DNA of 64,000 nt from Hylemonella sp. (GCA_030695415.1 JAUYQZ010000046.1:186001-250000); one strand, 5' to 3'. Shown: positions 45,231-55,097, counted from the stretch's first letter. The notes: generated by a model not told the origin, from the sequence alone. Made by a program: numbers and translations.

Positions 45231-46124
45231 GTGATCTGGAGCGAAGAACATTTTGTGACCCGTGAGGGTGTGCAACTCTATGTGTACCGCAAGCGTGCCA
45301 AGGCGCCCGTGGCCGGCGAGGCTCCGCTGCCCGTGCTGATGCTGGTGCATGGTTCCACCGTCTCGGGCCGCAACACCTACGACCTGCAGGTGCCCGGCGG
45401 CAAGGACTACTCGGTGATGGACTACTTTGCCGAGCGCGGCTACGACGTCTGGACCCTGGACCACGAGGGCTACGGCCGCTCGGGCTGGTCGGGCCTCGGC
45501 AACAGCGACATCAAGACCGGTGCGCTCGACCTGGCCGCCGCTATTCCCCTCATCATGCAGAAAACGGGCGCGAAGAAGGTCAACCTGTTCGGCTCTTCCT
45601 CCGGCGCGCTGCGCTCCTGCCTGTACACGGCGGCGCACCCCGACACGGTCGAGCGGCTGGGCCTCTCGGCCCTGGTCTACACCGGTGCCGGCTCCCCCAC
45701 GCTGGAGCAGCGCCGCAAGAAGCTGCCCGAGTACTCGGCCAGCCCGCGCCGCAAGGTGGACCTGGCCTTTTACGAGGGCATGTTCAACCGCGACAAGCCC
45801 GGCAGCAGCGAGGACATCGTGCCCAAGGCCATCGCGGCGGCCGAGTTGCCCCTGGTCAGCGAAGTGCCGACCGGCACCTATGTAGACATGTGCGCCAAGC
45901 TGCCGGTGGCCACGCCCGAGGCCATCCCCTGCCCGACCCTGGTGATCCGCGGCGAATACGACGGCATCGCAGCCGAGCCGGACCTGCTGGACTTCTTCGC
46001 CCGCCTGCCCACCAAGGACAAGGAGTTCGTCGTGCTCTCCGGCATCGCCCACAACCCGATGATGGGCGTGCAGCGCTACAAGTTCCATTACGCGCTCGAG
46101 ACCTTCCTGCGCCGTCCCGTCTGA
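45231..46124 (+). CDS. Alpha/beta hydrolase 1 of a tandem pair
   Basis: This 297-residue cytoplasmic hydrolase has LMLVHGSTVSGRNTYDL (oxyanion region), nucleophile Ser123 in LFGSSSGALRS, Asp244 in IRGEYDGIAAE and His274 in LSGIAHNPMM. The start is GTG. It shares VMDxFAERG, GSPTLxxRxKKLPE, FNRDxPG and PTGTYVDMC with the next gene, so the two arose by duplication. The broad VMD-FAERG layout is like atypical esterases, but no substrate can be named. It is the first gene after the divergent LysR regulator. Confidence 0.85.
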   Translation: MIWSEEHFVTREGVQLYVYRKRAKAPVAGEAPLPVLMLVHGSTVSGRNTYDLQVPGGKDYSVMDYFAERGYDVWTLDHEGYGRSGWSGLGNSDIKTGALDLAAAIPLIMQKTGAKKVNLFGSSSGALRSCLYTAAHPDTVERLGLSALVYTGAGSPTLEQRRKKLPEYSASPRRKVDLAFYEGMFNRDKPGSSEDIVPKAIAAAELPLVSEVPTGTYVDMCAKLPVATPEAIPCPTLVIRGEYDGIAAEPDLLDFFARLPTKDKEFVVLSGIAHNPMMGVQRYKFHYALETFLRRPV

Positions 46125-46153
46125 GCATCGATCAACCCCAAGGAAACAAGACC

Positions 46154-47068
46154 ATGGCAAACGTGCAGTGGACCGGTGGCATCGAGCACTGGACCCATAA
46201 GGGCGACATCAAGCTCTTTCTCTGGCAGAAGCCGGCTTCATCCAGGGTGCCTTACGCCGGCACCATCCTCTTTGTCCATGGTTCCTCCATGGCCTCGCAG
46301 CCGACCTTCGACCTCACGGTCCCCGGCCGGCCGCACTCCTCGGTCATGGACTGGTTTGCCGAGCGGGGCTTCGACACCTGGTGCATGGACAACGAAGGCT
46401 ACGGCCGTTCCGACAAGCACCGCCCCATCAACTTCGACATCAGCAACGGTGCCGACGACCTGGCCGCCGGCAGCGAGTACATCCTGAAGACCGCGGGCGT
46501 GGGCCAACTGATGGTCTACGGCATCTCCTCCGGCGCGCTCAAGGCCGCGCTGTTTGCCGAGCGCCACCCCGAGCGTGTGGCCCGGCTGGCACTGGACGCC
46601 TTCGTCTGGACCGGTGAAGGCAGCCCGACCCTGGCCGAGCGCAAGAAGAAGCTGCCGGAGTTTCTGGCGAAGAACCAGCGCCCGATCGACCGCGCCTTCG
46701 TCCACAGCATCTTCAACCGCGACCATCCGGGCTGCGCCGACGAGGCCACCAAGGAGGCCTTTGCCGACGCCATCCTGACGCTGGACAGCACCATGCCCAC
46801 CGGCACCTACGTGGACATGTGCTCGCGCCTGCCGGTGGTCGAGCCGCGCAACATCCAGGCCGCCACGCTCATCATGCGCGGCGAGTTCGATGGCATCGCC
46901 AGCCTGGACGACCTGCTGAAGTTCTACCAGCGGCTGCCCTGCACCAACAAGCAGTTCAGCATCATGCAGGGAATCTCCCATGCCAGTTTCCAGCAGAAAA
47001 ACTATCTAATGGTCTACGCCATCCTGCACGGCTTCTTTGCCATGCCCGAACCTGTCTACAAGGGGTAA
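46154..47068 (+). CDS. Alpha/beta hydrolase 2 of a tandem pair
   Basis: This 304-residue paralogue of the previous gene has ILFVHGSSMASQPTFDL, nucleophile Ser125 in VYGISSGALKA, Asp246 in MRGEFDGIASL and His276 in MQGISHASFQ. Shared motifs with hydrolase 1 include FNRDHPG and PTGTYVDMCSRLP; the extra N-terminal segment (MANVQWTGGIEHWTHKGDIKL) is distinct. It starts 29 bases after hydrolase 1 behind an aaggaa site. Retention of two intact triads suggests both are active, perhaps on different esters. It precedes a Bug solute receptor by 5 bases. Confidence 0.85.
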   Translation: MANVQWTGGIEHWTHKGDIKLFLWQKPASSRVPYAGTILFVHGSSMASQPTFDLTVPGRPHSSVMDWFAERGFDTWCMDNEGYGRSDKHRPINFDISNGADDLAAGSEYILKTAGVGQLMVYGISSGALKAALFAERHPERVARLALDAFVWTGEGSPTLAERKKKLPEFLAKNQRPIDRAFVHSIFNRDHPGCADEATKEAFADAILTLDSTMPTGTYVDMCSRLPVVEPRNIQAATLIMRGEFDGIASLDDLLKFYQRLPCTNKQFSIMQGISHASFQQKNYLMVYAILHGFFAMPEPVYKG

Positions 47069-47073
47069 TCACC

Positions 47074-48051
47074 ATGACTGCACGCTCCTCCATCCGTCGT
47101 CTTTTCCTGGGCTCGCTGCTCGTTCTGGCCGCCGGCAGCGCTGCGGCGCAGGCCTATCCGAACCGCCCCGTGAAGATCATCGTGCCCTTCGGCCCCGGCG
47201 GCTTCACCGACGTGGTGGCGCGCATCATGGGCCAGAAGCTCGGCGCGGCCATGGGCGGCTCCTTCGTGATCGAGAACAAACCCGGGGCCGGCTCCACCAT
47301 CGGCGCCGACCTGGTCGCCAAGGCTGCGCCCGATGGCTACACCCTGGTCATGATCTCCTCGACCCATACGATCAGCCCCTCGATCTACAAGACCATCCCC
47401 TACGATCACATCAAGAGCTTCACGCCCATCAGCAAGCTGGTGGATTCCGCTTATGTGCTCGTGATCAACCCCGCCAAGGTGCCCGCCAGCAATGTGAAGG
47501 AATTCATCGCGCTGGCCAAGGCCAAGCCCGATACCCTGCGCTACGCGTCCTCGGGCAACGGCAGCACGCAGCACCTGATGGGCGGCCTGTTCATCTCCAT
47601 GACCGACGCCAAGCTCCAGCACATCCCCTACCGCGGCAGCAACCTGGCCATGACCGACCTGATCGGCGGTGTGGTCGAGAGCAGCTTTGCCGGCATCACC
47701 AACGCCCTGCCCCATCTGGCCAGCGGCAAGCTCAAGGCCCTGGCCGTGACCACGGCCACCCGTGCACCGCAAATGCCTGACGTGCCTACCCTGCAGGAAG
47801 CCGGCGTGCCGGGTTACGACGCCAGCAACTGGTTGGCCCTGCTGGGGCCGGCCGGCATGCCCAAGGAAATCGTGCAGCGGCTCAACACCGAGATCGCCAA
47901 GCTCATGGCCCAGCCCGACACGCAGAAGGCCCTGTTCGATGCCGGCGTGCAGGTCAGCCTGTCCACCCCCGAAGGCCTGAGCAAACTCATGGAGGAAGAA
48001 ACCGTCAAATGGAGCAAGATCGTCAAGGATGCCGGCGTCAGCATCGACTGA
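47074..48051 (+). CDS. Bug-family (TctC-like) tripartite tricarboxylate transporter receptor
   Basis: This 325-residue periplasmic binding protein has a signal peptide ending near AAAQAYP and the Bug signatures YPNRPVKIIVPFGPGGFTDVVAR, NKPGAGSTIGADLVAKAAPDGYTL, YASSGNGSTQHLMGGLF and VPTLQEAGVPGYDASNW. Bug proteins bind carboxylates, amides or aromatic acids; most betaproteobacteria carry many, and often no membrane genes lie beside them. It is third in the LysR-controlled run, so it probably binds the hydrolase substrate or its acid product. Confidence 0.9.
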   Translation: MTARSSIRRLFLGSLLVLAAGSAAAQAYPNRPVKIIVPFGPGGFTDVVARIMGQKLGAAMGGSFVIENKPGAGSTIGADLVAKAAPDGYTLVMISSTHTISPSIYKTIPYDHIKSFTPISKLVDSAYVLVINPAKVPASNVKEFIALAKAKPDTLRYASSGNGSTQHLMGGLFISMTDAKLQHIPYRGSNLAMTDLIGGVVESSFAGITNALPHLASGKLKALAVTTATRAPQMPDVPTLQEAGVPGYDASNWLALLGPAGMPKEIVQRLNTEIAKLMAQPDTQKALFDAGVQVSLSTPEGLSKLMEEETVKWSKIVKDAGVSID

Positions 48052-48057
48052 ACCCCA

Positions 48058-49152
48058 TCAGAGCCAACCAAGCACTCCCGCCCCGATCGCCAGGCTGCTG
48101 GTCAGCCCCGGTGACTCGATACCGAACAGGTTGAGCAGGCCCGGCGCGCCATGCGTGGCCGGGCCTTCGATCTTGAAGTCGGCAGTAGCAGCCCCCGGAC
48201 CGCTGATCTTCGGCCGGATGCCCGCGTAGCCGGCCTGCAACGCGCCGTCGGGCAGCGCCGGCCAGTACTTGCGGACCTCGGCATAGAAGGCGTCACCGCG
48301 CGCCGGGTCCACCACCAGATCGTCCGCAGAGTCCACCCACTGCACATCGGGGCCGAACTTGGCCTGGCCACCGAGGTCCAGCGTCAGGTGCACACCCAGT
48401 CCGGCAGCTTCCGGCACGGGGTAGATGAGCCGCGAGAACGGCGAACGTCCGGCCAGCGTGAAGTAGTTGCCCTTGGCGTAGTACTCGCCGGGCACGTCCT
48501 TGGGGTCGAGGCCCTCGAAACGGCGCGCCAGCGACGGCGCGTGCAGGCCGGCCGCGTTCACCACCGTGCGGGCCCGCAAAGCGGTGCCATCGGCTGCTTC
48601 GAGTTCGATGCCCTGCGACGTGACCCGCGCCCGCACCAAACGCGAATGGAAAGCCACCATGCCCCCGGCGTTTTCCAGGTCGCCCTGCAAGGCCAGCATG
48701 AAGCCGTGGCTGTCGACAATGCCGGTGCTCGGGGAATGGATGGCAGCAACGCACTCCAGCGCCGGCTCCAGCGCCCGGGCCTGTTCGCGCGTGAGCAGCG
48801 CGAGGTCATCGACACCGTTCGCTGCGGCCCGGGCCATGATGCCCTGCAGTTCGGACACTTGCTGCGCTGAGGTGGCGACAATGAGCTTGCCGCAGCGGCG
48901 ATGCCCAATACCGCGCTCGGCGCAGTAGTCGTACAACATCTGCTTGCCCTGCACACAGAGCTGTGCCTTGAGCGAACCCTGCGGGTAGTAGATGCCGGCA
49001 TGGATGACCTCGCTGTTGCGCGAGCTGGTTCCGGTGCCAATGGCCTCGGCCGCCTCCAGCACCAGCACCTCGCGGCCGGACAGGGCCAGCGCACGCGCCA
49101 CGGCCAGCCCGACCACGCCGGCCCCGATCACCACGCAATCCATCTGCTCCAT
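48058..49152 (-). CDS. FAD-dependent oxidoreductase (L-2-hydroxyglutarate oxidase-like)
   Basis: This 364-residue protein begins [20 protein letters not shown], an FAD-binding dinucleotide motif, and belongs to the DAO superfamily. Later motifs: [52 protein letters not shown], and the C-terminal [17 protein letters not shown]. These are typical of the LhgO/YgaF subgroup that oxidises L-2-hydroxyacids. An ATG at 49152 was chosen; a frame to 49230 crosses the tRNA terminator. It is convergent with the Bug gene, with 6 bases between stops, and so is probably not part of that operon. Confidence 0.85.
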   Translation of the reverse strand: MEQMDCVVIGAGVVGLAVARALALSGREVLVLEAAEAIGTGTSSRNSEVIHAGIYYPQGSLKAQLCVQGKQMLYDYCAERGIGHRRCGKLIVATSAQQVSELQGIMARAAANGVDDLALLTREQARALEPALECVAAIHSPSTGIVDSHGFMLALQGDLENAGGMVAFHSRLVRARVTSQGIELEAADGTALRARTVVNAAGLHAPSLARRFEGLDPKDVPGEYYAKGNYFTLAGRSPFSRLIYPVPEAAGLGVHLTLDLGGQAKFGPDVQWVDSADDLVVDPARGDAFYAEVRKYWPALPDGALQAGYAGIRPKISGPGAATADFKIEGPATHGAPGLLNLFGIESPGLTSSLAIGAGVLGWL

Positions 49153-49174
49153 GGCACAGCTCCATTCCGGCATG

Positions 49175-49210
49175 AAAAAAGGACCGGGCATTGCTACCGG
49201 GTCCTTTTTT
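49175..49210 (-). terminator. Terminator downstream of tRNA-Val
   Basis: On the minus strand aaaaaaggacc and ggtcctttttt form the stem (about 11 bp), continuing into a short CG part with one bulge. It lies 6 bases beyond the tRNA 3' end and ends in a T run, before the FAD oxidoreductase start. Confidence 0.8.
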
Positions 49211-49215
49211 GGTAT

Positions 49216-49290
49216 TGGTGGGCGATACATGGATCGAACATGTGACCCCTGCAGTGTGAATGCAGTGCTCTACCGCTGAGCTAATCGCCC
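49216..49290 (-). tRNA. tRNA-Val (anticodon CAC)
   Basis: This 75-base cloverleaf, read on the minus strand, has the acceptor stem GGGCGAT paired with ATCGCCC, then ACCA; D-arm GCTC/GAGC; anticodon stem CTGCA/TGCAG with loop TTCACAC (anticodon CAC, decoding GUG valine); T-arm ACATG/CATGT with TTCGATC. CCA is encoded. It stands alone, between dnaQ and the FAD oxidoreductase. No attachment-site repeat or integrase is nearby. Confidence 0.97.
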
Positions 49291-49361
49291 TGAATTCGTA
49301 CGCGAAGCGCACTTGCGTCTTCAGGAAAACCGGAATTATGCCACAAGTGGCTGCGCGATCC

Positions 49362-50063
49362 TCAGGGCTGGAGACGCCAAACCGTCTTGCCGCCGCTGGC
49401 CTTGTCGAGCTGGGCCAGCACATCCGCGTGCGCTACCAGTTCCTGCTCGGATGCTGCCAGCACCGGCAACTCGAAGCGGCTCAGATCCACGCGCTCAAAG
49501 CTGCCGGTCGTGCCGAAGGTCTCGGCCACGTCGATCAAGAGCGCGTCCTGCCCCCGCGTGAGGTTGATGTAGACGTCGGCCAGCAGCTCGGCGTCGAGCA
49601 GCGCGCCGTGCAGGGTCCGTCCGGAGTTGTCCACGCCCAGCCGGTCGCACAGGGCGTCCAGGGAGTTACGCTTGCCCGGGTACATCTCCTTGGCCATGAC
49701 CAGGGTATCGGTCACGCTGGCAACGTACTGCGCAAAGCGCGGCTTGCCGATCAGCTCCAGCTCCTTGTTCAGGAAGCCGACGTCGAAGGCTGCGTTGTGG
49801 ATGATGATCTCGGCATCCTTCAGATAGGTCAGGATCTCCTCGGCCACCTCGCCGAATCTGGGCTTGTCGCGCAGGAATTCGTTGCTGATACCGTGCACCC
49901 GCAGCGCCTCCTCATGGCTGTCGCGCCCGGGGTTCAGATAGAAGTGCAGGTTGTTGCCGGTGAGTTTGCGGTTGAGCAACTCCACGCAGCCGATTTCGAT
50001 GATGCGGTCGCCGCCTTCGGCGGACAGGCCCGTGGTTTCCGTGTCGAGAAAGATCTGGCGCAT
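49362..50063 (-). CDS. dnaQ: DNA polymerase III epsilon subunit (3'-5' exonuclease)
   Basis: This 233-residue proofreading subunit has the DEDDh exonuclease motifs: QIFLDTETTGLS (Asp/Glu at the start), IIHNAAFDVGFLN, and LHGALLDAELLADVYINL with the catalytic His and Asp. It binds the alpha subunit of the replicative polymerase. Length is close to E. coli DnaQ (243). It is followed, on the same strand, by the tRNA-Val gene after 71 bases. The 130 bases upstream to fdx show no gene. Confidence 0.95.
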   Translation of the reverse strand: MRQIFLDTETTGLSAEGGDRIIEIGCVELLNRKLTGNNLHFYLNPGRDSHEEALRVHGISNEFLRDKPRFGEVAEEILTYLKDAEIIIHNAAFDVGFLNKELELIGKPRFAQYVASVTDTLVMAKEMYPGKRNSLDALCDRLGVDNSGRTLHGALLDAELLADVYINLTRGQDALLIDVAETFGTTGSFERVDLSRFELPVLAASEQELVAHADVLAQLDKASGGKTVWRLQP

Positions 50064-50193
50064 GGGTCAGATGATATCCGTGCCGGATGTCAAATTCTGG
50101 CCAGCGAAAACCGTGTCAGGCCAGGCGCCGCGCACAAGCAGGTTGAACACCCGGTGAGCACGGTAACGACGCATGGCACGGTTTCTCGCTGGA

Positions 50194-50532
50194 TCAGTGA
50201 TTCTCCTTGGCGTGGTTGATGGAGTACTTGGGGATCTCCACCACCACGTCCTGCTGCGCCAGTATCGCCTGGCAGCTCAGGCGCGACTGCGGCTCCAGGC
50301 CCCAGGCGCGGTCCAGCAGGTCTTCCTCGTTCTCGTCGGGTTCATTGAGCGAGCTGTAGCCCTGGCGCACGATGACGTGGCAGGTCGTGCAGGCGCAGCT
50401 CATGTCGCAGGCGTGTTCGATATTGATGTGGTTGTCGAGCATGGCCTCGCAGATCGAGGTGCCGGCCGGCGCCTTGATCTCGGCGCCCTGCGGGCAGTAC
50501 TCGGGATGGGGCAGGATCTTGATGACAGGCAT
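50194..50532 (-). CDS. fdx: ISC-type [2Fe-2S] ferredoxin
   Basis: This 112-residue adrenodoxin-type ferredoxin has cluster ligands Cys42, Cys48, Cys51 (ACDMSCACTTCHVIV) and Cys87 (LSCQAI). It supplies electrons for iron-sulfur cluster assembly on IscU. The start MPVIKILPHPEYCP matches isc ferredoxins; the longer frame to 50601 is antisense to the hscA end. It is last in the iscR-iscS-iscU-iscA-hscB-hscA-fdx run, 22 bases after hscA. No iscX is seen downstream. Confidence 0.95.
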   Translation of the reverse strand: MPVIKILPHPEYCPQGAEIKAPAGTSICEAMLDNHINIEHACDMSCACTTCHVIVRQGYSSLNEPDENEEDLLDRAWGLEPQSRLSCQAILAQQDVVVEIPKYSINHAKENH

Positions 50533-50554
50533 GCGGGTTCTCGAAAAGTTCGTC

Positions 50555-52411
50555 TCAGACGTTGGCGATGTTCTTGCCGGCCAGGGCCTGCTGGATGCCA
50601 CGGTTCATGCGCAGCGCGGCGAAGGCTTCGGTCCCCTTGGCCAGGGCTTCGGTGGCGGCATCGATGGCGGCCGCGTCATCCTGCGTGCGGTTGGCCTCCA
50701 GCGCGTCCATCAGGCTGGCCATGGCACGACGCTCCTCGTCCGACAACAGGTCGGCGTCGGCTGCCAGCGCCGTGCGGGTGGCCATCAGCATGCGATCGGC
50801 CTCGACGCGGGCTTCCACCAGCGCTCGGGCGCGCATGTCTTCCTGCGCCGTGCTGAAGCTGTCCTGCAGCATCCGCGCAATCTGATCGTCGCCCAGACCA
50901 TAGGACGGCTTGACCGTGATGCTGGCTTCCACGCCACTGATCTGCTCGCGCGCGCCGACCTGAAGCAGGCCGTCGGCATCGATCGTGAAGGTCACGCGGA
51001 TGCGCGCTGCGCCAGCCGCCATGGGCGGGATACCGCGCAATTCGAATCTCGCCAGGCTGCGGCAGTCAGCCACGAGGTCACGCTCGCCCTGAACCACGTG
51101 CAGGGCGAGGGCGGTCTGACCGTCCTGGTAGGTGGTGAAGTCCTGCGCCATGGCGGTCGGGATGGTCTGGTTGCGCGGCACGATGCGCTCCACCAGACCA
51201 CCCATGGTCTCGATGCCCAGCGAGAGCGGGATCACGTCCAGCAGCAGCAGGTCGCCGGAAGGATTGTTGCCGGCCAGCTGGTTGGCCTGGATGGCGGCGC
51301 CCAGCGCCACCACCTCGTCCGGGTTCAAATTGGTCAGCGGCTCGCGGCCGAAGAACTCGCCCACCGTGCGGCGGATCACCGGCATGCGGGTGGAGCCGCC
51401 CACCATGACCACGCCCTGCACTTCATCCACGCTGAGCTTGGCGTCACGCAGCACCTTGCGCACGGCCGTCATGGTGCGTGCAGTCAGTGCGGCCGTGCAG
51501 GCCTCGAACTGGTCGCGGTTCAGGGACAGATCCACCGCTCCGCTGGAGAGCTCGATCTCGGCCGTCACGATCTCCTCGTCCGACAGAGCTTCCTTGGCCT
51601 GCCGCGCCTCGGCCATGATGCGTGCCTGGTCTTCGGGGCTGTCGGCGGTGAGTCCCGCTTCCGTCAGCATCCACTCGGCCAGAGCCCGGTCATAGTCGTC
51701 ACCGCCCAGGGCCGAATCCCCGCCGGTGGCGATGACCTCGAACACACCCTTGGACAGGCGCAGGATGGAAATGTCAAAGGTGCCGCCGCCCAGGTCGTAG
51801 ACGGCGTAGATGCCCTCACTGGCGTTGTCCAGGCCGTAGGCAATGGCAGCGGCGGTCGGTTCATTGATCAGGCGCAGCACGTTCAGGCCGGCCAGCTGGG
51901 CCGCGTCCTTGGTCGCCTGGCGCTGGGCATCGTCGAAATAGGCGGGCACCGTGATGACCGCGCCATAGAGATCGTCGTTGAAGCTGTCTTCGGCGCGGTA
52001 GCGCAGCGTCGCCAGGATCTCGGCGCTCACCTCCACCGGCGTCTTCTCGCCATCGATCGTTCGCACGCGGACCATGCCCGGCGCATCGACCAGGGCATAA
52101 GGCAGCTTGGCGGCCTGGTGCACATCGGCCAGACCTCGCCCCATGAGGCGCTTGACGGAAGCGATGGTGTTGCCCGGATCGTTGATCTGGTGCGCCAGGG
52201 CCTCATGGCCGATCTGCCGGCCGCCCTGGGGAAGGTAGCGCACCACGGACGGCAGGATCACGCGGCCCTGCTCGTCGGGCAGGCACTCGGACACGCCGCT
52301 GCGCACGGCAGCGACCAGGGAATGGGTGGTGCCCAGGTCGATGCCCACCGCGATGCGCCGCTGGTGCGGATCGGGGGCCTGGCCGGGTTCGGAAATCTGC
52401 AGCAGTGCCAT
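50555..52411 (-). CDS. hscA: Fe-S protein assembly chaperone HscA
   Basis: This 618-residue Hsp70-type chaperone helps transfer clusters from IscU to target proteins. ATPase motifs: [34 protein letters not shown]-like [17 protein letters not shown], and [14 protein letters not shown] and [14 protein letters not shown]. The C-terminal substrate-binding domain has the reduced length typical of HscA (E. coli 616). It works with HscB encoded 30 bases upstream and binds the LPPVK motif in IscU. Confidence 0.96.
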   Translation of the reverse strand: MALLQISEPGQAPDPHQRRIAVGIDLGTTHSLVAAVRSGVSECLPDEQGRVILPSVVRYLPQGGRQIGHEALAHQINDPGNTIASVKRLMGRGLADVHQAAKLPYALVDAPGMVRVRTIDGEKTPVEVSAEILATLRYRAEDSFNDDLYGAVITVPAYFDDAQRQATKDAAQLAGLNVLRLINEPTAAAIAYGLDNASEGIYAVYDLGGGTFDISILRLSKGVFEVIATGGDSALGGDDYDRALAEWMLTEAGLTADSPEDQARIMAEARQAKEALSDEEIVTAEIELSSGAVDLSLNRDQFEACTAALTARTMTAVRKVLRDAKLSVDEVQGVVMVGGSTRMPVIRRTVGEFFGREPLTNLNPDEVVALGAAIQANQLAGNNPSGDLLLLDVIPLSLGIETMGGLVERIVPRNQTIPTAMAQDFTTYQDGQTALALHVVQGERDLVADCRSLARFELRGIPPMAAGAARIRVTFTIDADGLLQVGAREQISGVEASITVKPSYGLGDDQIARMLQDSFSTAQEDMRARALVEARVEADRMLMATRTALAADADLLSDEERRAMASLMDALEANRTQDDAAAIDAATEALAKGTEAFAALRMNRGIQQALAGKNIANV

Positions 52412-52441
52412 CGTTGTTCTTTTCTGGTTCAGGGCGAATTG

Positions 52442-52969
52442 TCACCCGAGCCGGCTCTCCATCCTGTCGTAACGGGCTTCGATATCACGGGCAAATCGCT
52501 CGATGAACATCAGCGCCCTCACCTGCGTCACGGCGCCGGCGTCATCCTTGGCCTGGTCCAGCAGCTGCTCGCAGCGCTGCAGCAGGTTTTCTCGGCTGCG
52601 CTTGACTTCCTCATTCAGGGCATCGAGCGCCGTGATGTCCTGCGCATCGTCCAGCGTCTCACGCCATTCCATCTGCTGCATCAGGAACTCGGCCGGCATG
52701 GCCGTGTTGTTCTCGGCATTGACGGGAGCGCCGTGCAGTTCGCACAGGTAGGCAGCACGTCGGAGCGGATCTTTCAGGCGCTGGTAGGCCTCGTTGATGC
52801 GCACCGACCACTGCATGGCCACGCGCTGGGCTGCAGCCCCCTGGGCGGCGAACTTGTCGGGATGGGCCTCGCGCTGCAGCTCCTTCCAGCGCGCATCGAT
52901 GGCAGCGCGGTCCTGCTTGAACTGCTGCGGCAGGCCAAAGAGTTCGAAGTCGTCGGACTGGAGATTCAC
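52442..52969 (-). CDS. hscB: Co-chaperone HscB (J-domain protein)
   Basis: This 175-residue co-chaperone has an N-terminal J domain with HPD ([18 protein letters not shown]) and a C-terminal helical domain that binds IscU ([34 protein letters not shown]). E. coli HscB is 171 residues. I chose a GTG at 52969 ([14 protein letters not shown]), which overlaps the iscA stop in a translationally coupled way. ATG 52990 is an alternative and TTG 52996 the longest start. Confidence 0.9.
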   Translation of the reverse strand: MNLQSDDFELFGLPQQFKQDRAAIDARWKELQREAHPDKFAAQGAAAQRVAMQWSVRINEAYQRLKDPLRRAAYLCELHGAPVNAENNTAMPAEFLMQQMEWRETLDDAQDITALDALNEEVKRSRENLLQRCEQLLDQAKDDAGAVTQVRALMFIERFARDIEARYDRMESRLG

Positions 52970-53289
52970 ACCCGGAACGATTCGCCGCATCCGCAACGGT
53001 CACGCTCGTTCGGATTGTTGAAACGGAAACCCTCATTCAGGCCCTCGCGGACATAGTCCAGCTGGGTGCCGTCAATGTAGGAGAGGCTCTTGGGATCGAT
53101 CAGCACCTTGACGCCATGGTCTTCGAAGACGATGTCTTCCGAGGCGATCTCGTCCACGTACTCGAGTTTGTAAGCCAGGCCCGAGCAACCCGTGGTCTTG
53201 ACACCCAGGCGCACGCCTACGCCCTTGCCCCGCTTGCTCAGATAGCGTGTCACATGCCGGGCCGCGGCTTCAGTCAGGGAAACTGCCAT
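52966..53289 (-). CDS. iscA: Iron-sulfur cluster assembly protein IscA
   Basis: This 107-residue A-type carrier has the three conserved cysteines: Cys35 in [13 protein letters not shown] and Cys99 and Cys101 in CGCGESF. It receives or stores clusters and supports [4Fe-4S] protein maturation. Length matches IscA (107 in E. coli). Its stop overlaps the hscB start. Upstream of it is a 121-base gap with a repeat, rather than direct fusion to iscU. Confidence 0.95.
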   Translation of the reverse strand: MAVSLTEAAARHVTRYLSKRGKGVGVRLGVKTTGCSGLAYKLEYVDEIASEDIVFEDHGVKVLIDPKSLSYIDGTQLDYVREGLNEGFRFNNPNERDRCGCGESFRV

Positions 53290-53365
53290 TTCAGTCTTTC
53301 AAGCTCCGTGTGCTCACACTCAGTACCAGGGCACCCGTGGAACCGGCTTGGCCGGGCCACCGGGT

Positions 53366-53407
53366 GCGCCCCCTTGAAGGGGGAAGCGCCGCAGGCGCAT
53401 CGGGGGG
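53366..53407. repeat. Palindromic repeat between iscU and iscA
   Basis: Two hairpins, ccccc-ttgaa-ggggg (53369-53383) and gcgcc-gca-ggcgc (53386-53398), are followed by atcggggggc. This matches a dispersed intergenic repeat seen across Comamonadaceae. It lies in the 121-base gap between iscU and iscA and could reduce or modulate expression of the downstream half of the operon; that is inference. Confidence 0.6.
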
Positions 53408-53410
53408 CAC

Positions 53411-53797
53411 TTAATGCGCGTGTTTCTTGCGGTAATCATCCACCGCGGCCTTGATCGCATCTTCGGCCAGGATGGAGCAATGGATCTTGACCGGCGGCAG
53501 GGCCAGCTCCTCGGCGATCTCGCTGTTCTTCAGCGCAGCGGCCTGGTCCAGGGTCTTGCCCTTGACCCATTCGGTCACCAGCGAACTGGAAGCAATGGCC
53601 GAACCGCAGCCGTAGGTCTTGAAGCGCGCATCCTCGATGACACCGGTGCTCGGGTTCACCTTGATCTGCAGCTTCATCACGTCACCGCAGGCGGGCGCGC
53701 CCACCATGCCGGTGCCTACCGTGTCATCGCCCTTGTCGAAGGAGCCGACGTTGCGCGGGTTTTCGTAGTGATCAACGACTTTTTCAGAATATGCCAT
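53411..53797 (-). CDS. iscU: Iron-sulfur cluster scaffold protein IscU
   Basis: This 128-residue scaffold has the ligands Cys37 and Asp39 in GAPACGDVM, Cys64 in TYGCGSAIASSS and His106-Cys107 in KIHCSILAED. The HscA-recognition motif LPPVK (100-104) is intact. The [2Fe-2S] cluster is built here with sulfur from IscS. Length matches E. coli IscU (128). It is 26 bases after iscS. Confidence 0.97.
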   Translation of the reverse strand: MAYSEKVVDHYENPRNVGSFDKGDDTVGTGMVGAPACGDVMKLQIKVNPSTGVIEDARFKTYGCGSAIASSSLVTEWVKGKTLDQAAALKNSEIAEELALPPVKIHCSILAEDAIKAAVDDYRKKHAH

Positions 53798-53823
53798 GGT
53801 CTTGCCTCTTTAATCAGTCAATA

Positions 53824-55044
53824 TCAATGGGCGGCCCACTGGATGGTGCTCAGGTCCACGCCGTCCTGGAACATCTCCCACAGGGGGCTGAGCTCGCGCA
53901 GCTTGGCCACGTTGTGCTTGATGGTGGTGATGGCGTAATCGATTTCTTCTTCGGTCGTGAAACGGCCGATGGTCATGCGCAGGCTGCTGTGGGCCAGTTC
54001 GTCGCTGCGACCGAGGGCGCGCAGCACATAACTGGGCTCCAGGCTGGCCGAGGTACAGGCCGAACCGGAAGACACCGCCAGGCCCTTGATGCCCATGATC
54101 AGCGACTCGCCCTCGACGAAGTTGAAGCTCATGTTCAGGTTTTGCGGCACGCGCTTTTCCAGGCTGCCGTTCACATAGACCTGTTCGATGTCCTTCAGGC
54201 CGTCGAGCAGGCGCTGCTGCAGCTTGCGGGCCTTGGCCAGGTCCTGGGCCATCTCGGCCTTGGCAATGCGGAAGGCCTCGCCCATGCCGACGCACTGGTG
54301 GGTCGGCAAGGTGCCCGAGCGCATGCCACGCTCGTGGCCACCGCCGTGGATCTGCGCTTCAAGGCGCACACGCGGCTTGCGACGCACGTAGAGCGCCCCG
54401 ATGCCTTTGGGGCCGTAGGTCTTGTGGGCCGTCATGCTCATCAGGTCGATGGGCAGGCTGTTCATGTCGATCTCGACCCGGCCCGTCGCCTGGGCGGCAT
54501 CCACATGCAGCAGTATGCCCTTTTCACGGCACAGCGCGCCAATGGCGGGGATGTCCTGGATCACGCCGATTTCGTTGTTCACGAAAAGGATGCTGATGAT
54601 GATCGTGTCGGGGCGAATGGCCGCCTTCAGCGCGTCCATGTTGACCAGGCCGTCTTCCTGCACGTCCAGGTAGGTTGCCTCAAAGCCTTGCCGCTCCAGC
54701 TCACGCAGGGTGTCCAGCACGGCCTTGTGCTCGGTCTTGAGGGTAATGAGGTGCTTGCCCTTGCCCTGGTAGAAGTGGGCTGCGCCCTTGAGAGCCAGGT
54801 TGATGGATTCGGTGGCGCCGGAAGTCCAGACGATTTCGCGCGGGTCGGCGCCAATCAGATCGGCCACCTGGCCACGCGCCTTTTCCACGGCGGCCTCGGC
54901 CTCCCAGCCCCAGGCGTGACTACGTGAAGCCGGGTTGCCGAAGTGCTCGCGCAACCAGGGAATCATGGCGTCGACCACGCGGGGGTCGCAAGGCGTGGTG
55001 GCACCGTAATCCATGTAGATCGGAAAGTGGGGCGTCATATCCAT
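53824..55044 (-). CDS. iscS: Cysteine desulfurase IscS
   Basis: This 406-residue PLP enzyme removes sulfur from cysteine as a protein-bound persulfide. PLP Lys is in [11 protein letters not shown], and the mobile loop Cys is in [20 protein letters not shown]-terminal [19 protein letters not shown] and [13 protein letters not shown] fit the family, and the C-terminus [21 protein letters not shown] is typical. It donates to IscU and other acceptors. It is 53 bases after iscR. Confidence 0.97.
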   Translation of the reverse strand: MDMTPHFPIYMDYGATTPCDPRVVDAMIPWLREHFGNPASRSHAWGWEAEAAVEKARGQVADLIGADPREIVWTSGATESINLALKGAAHFYQGKGKHLITLKTEHKAVLDTLRELERQGFEATYLDVQEDGLVNMDALKAAIRPDTIIISILFVNNEIGVIQDIPAIGALCREKGILLHVDAAQATGRVEIDMNSLPIDLMSMTAHKTYGPKGIGALYVRRKPRVRLEAQIHGGGHERGMRSGTLPTHQCVGMGEAFRIAKAEMAQDLAKARKLQQRLLDGLKDIEQVYVNGSLEKRVPQNLNMSFNFVEGESLIMGIKGLAVSSGSACTSASLEPSYVLRALGRSDELAHSSLRMTIGRFTTEEEIDYAITTIKHNVAKLRELSPLWEMFQDGVDLSTIQWAAH

Positions 55045-55097
55045 AGTTGTCTAAAAACGAACAGTCGATAAAGCGAAATGGCGCAGGCGTGGCCGGA

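Noticed and set aside
48058-49152. FAD oxidoreductase as part of the hydrolase/Bug module
   Set aside because: It is convergent, on the opposite strand, so a shared transcript is unlikely, although a shared pathway cannot be excluded.
49216-49290. tRNA-Val as an integration site for a mobile element
   Set aside because: No integrase, no repeat of the tRNA end and only core genes on both sides.
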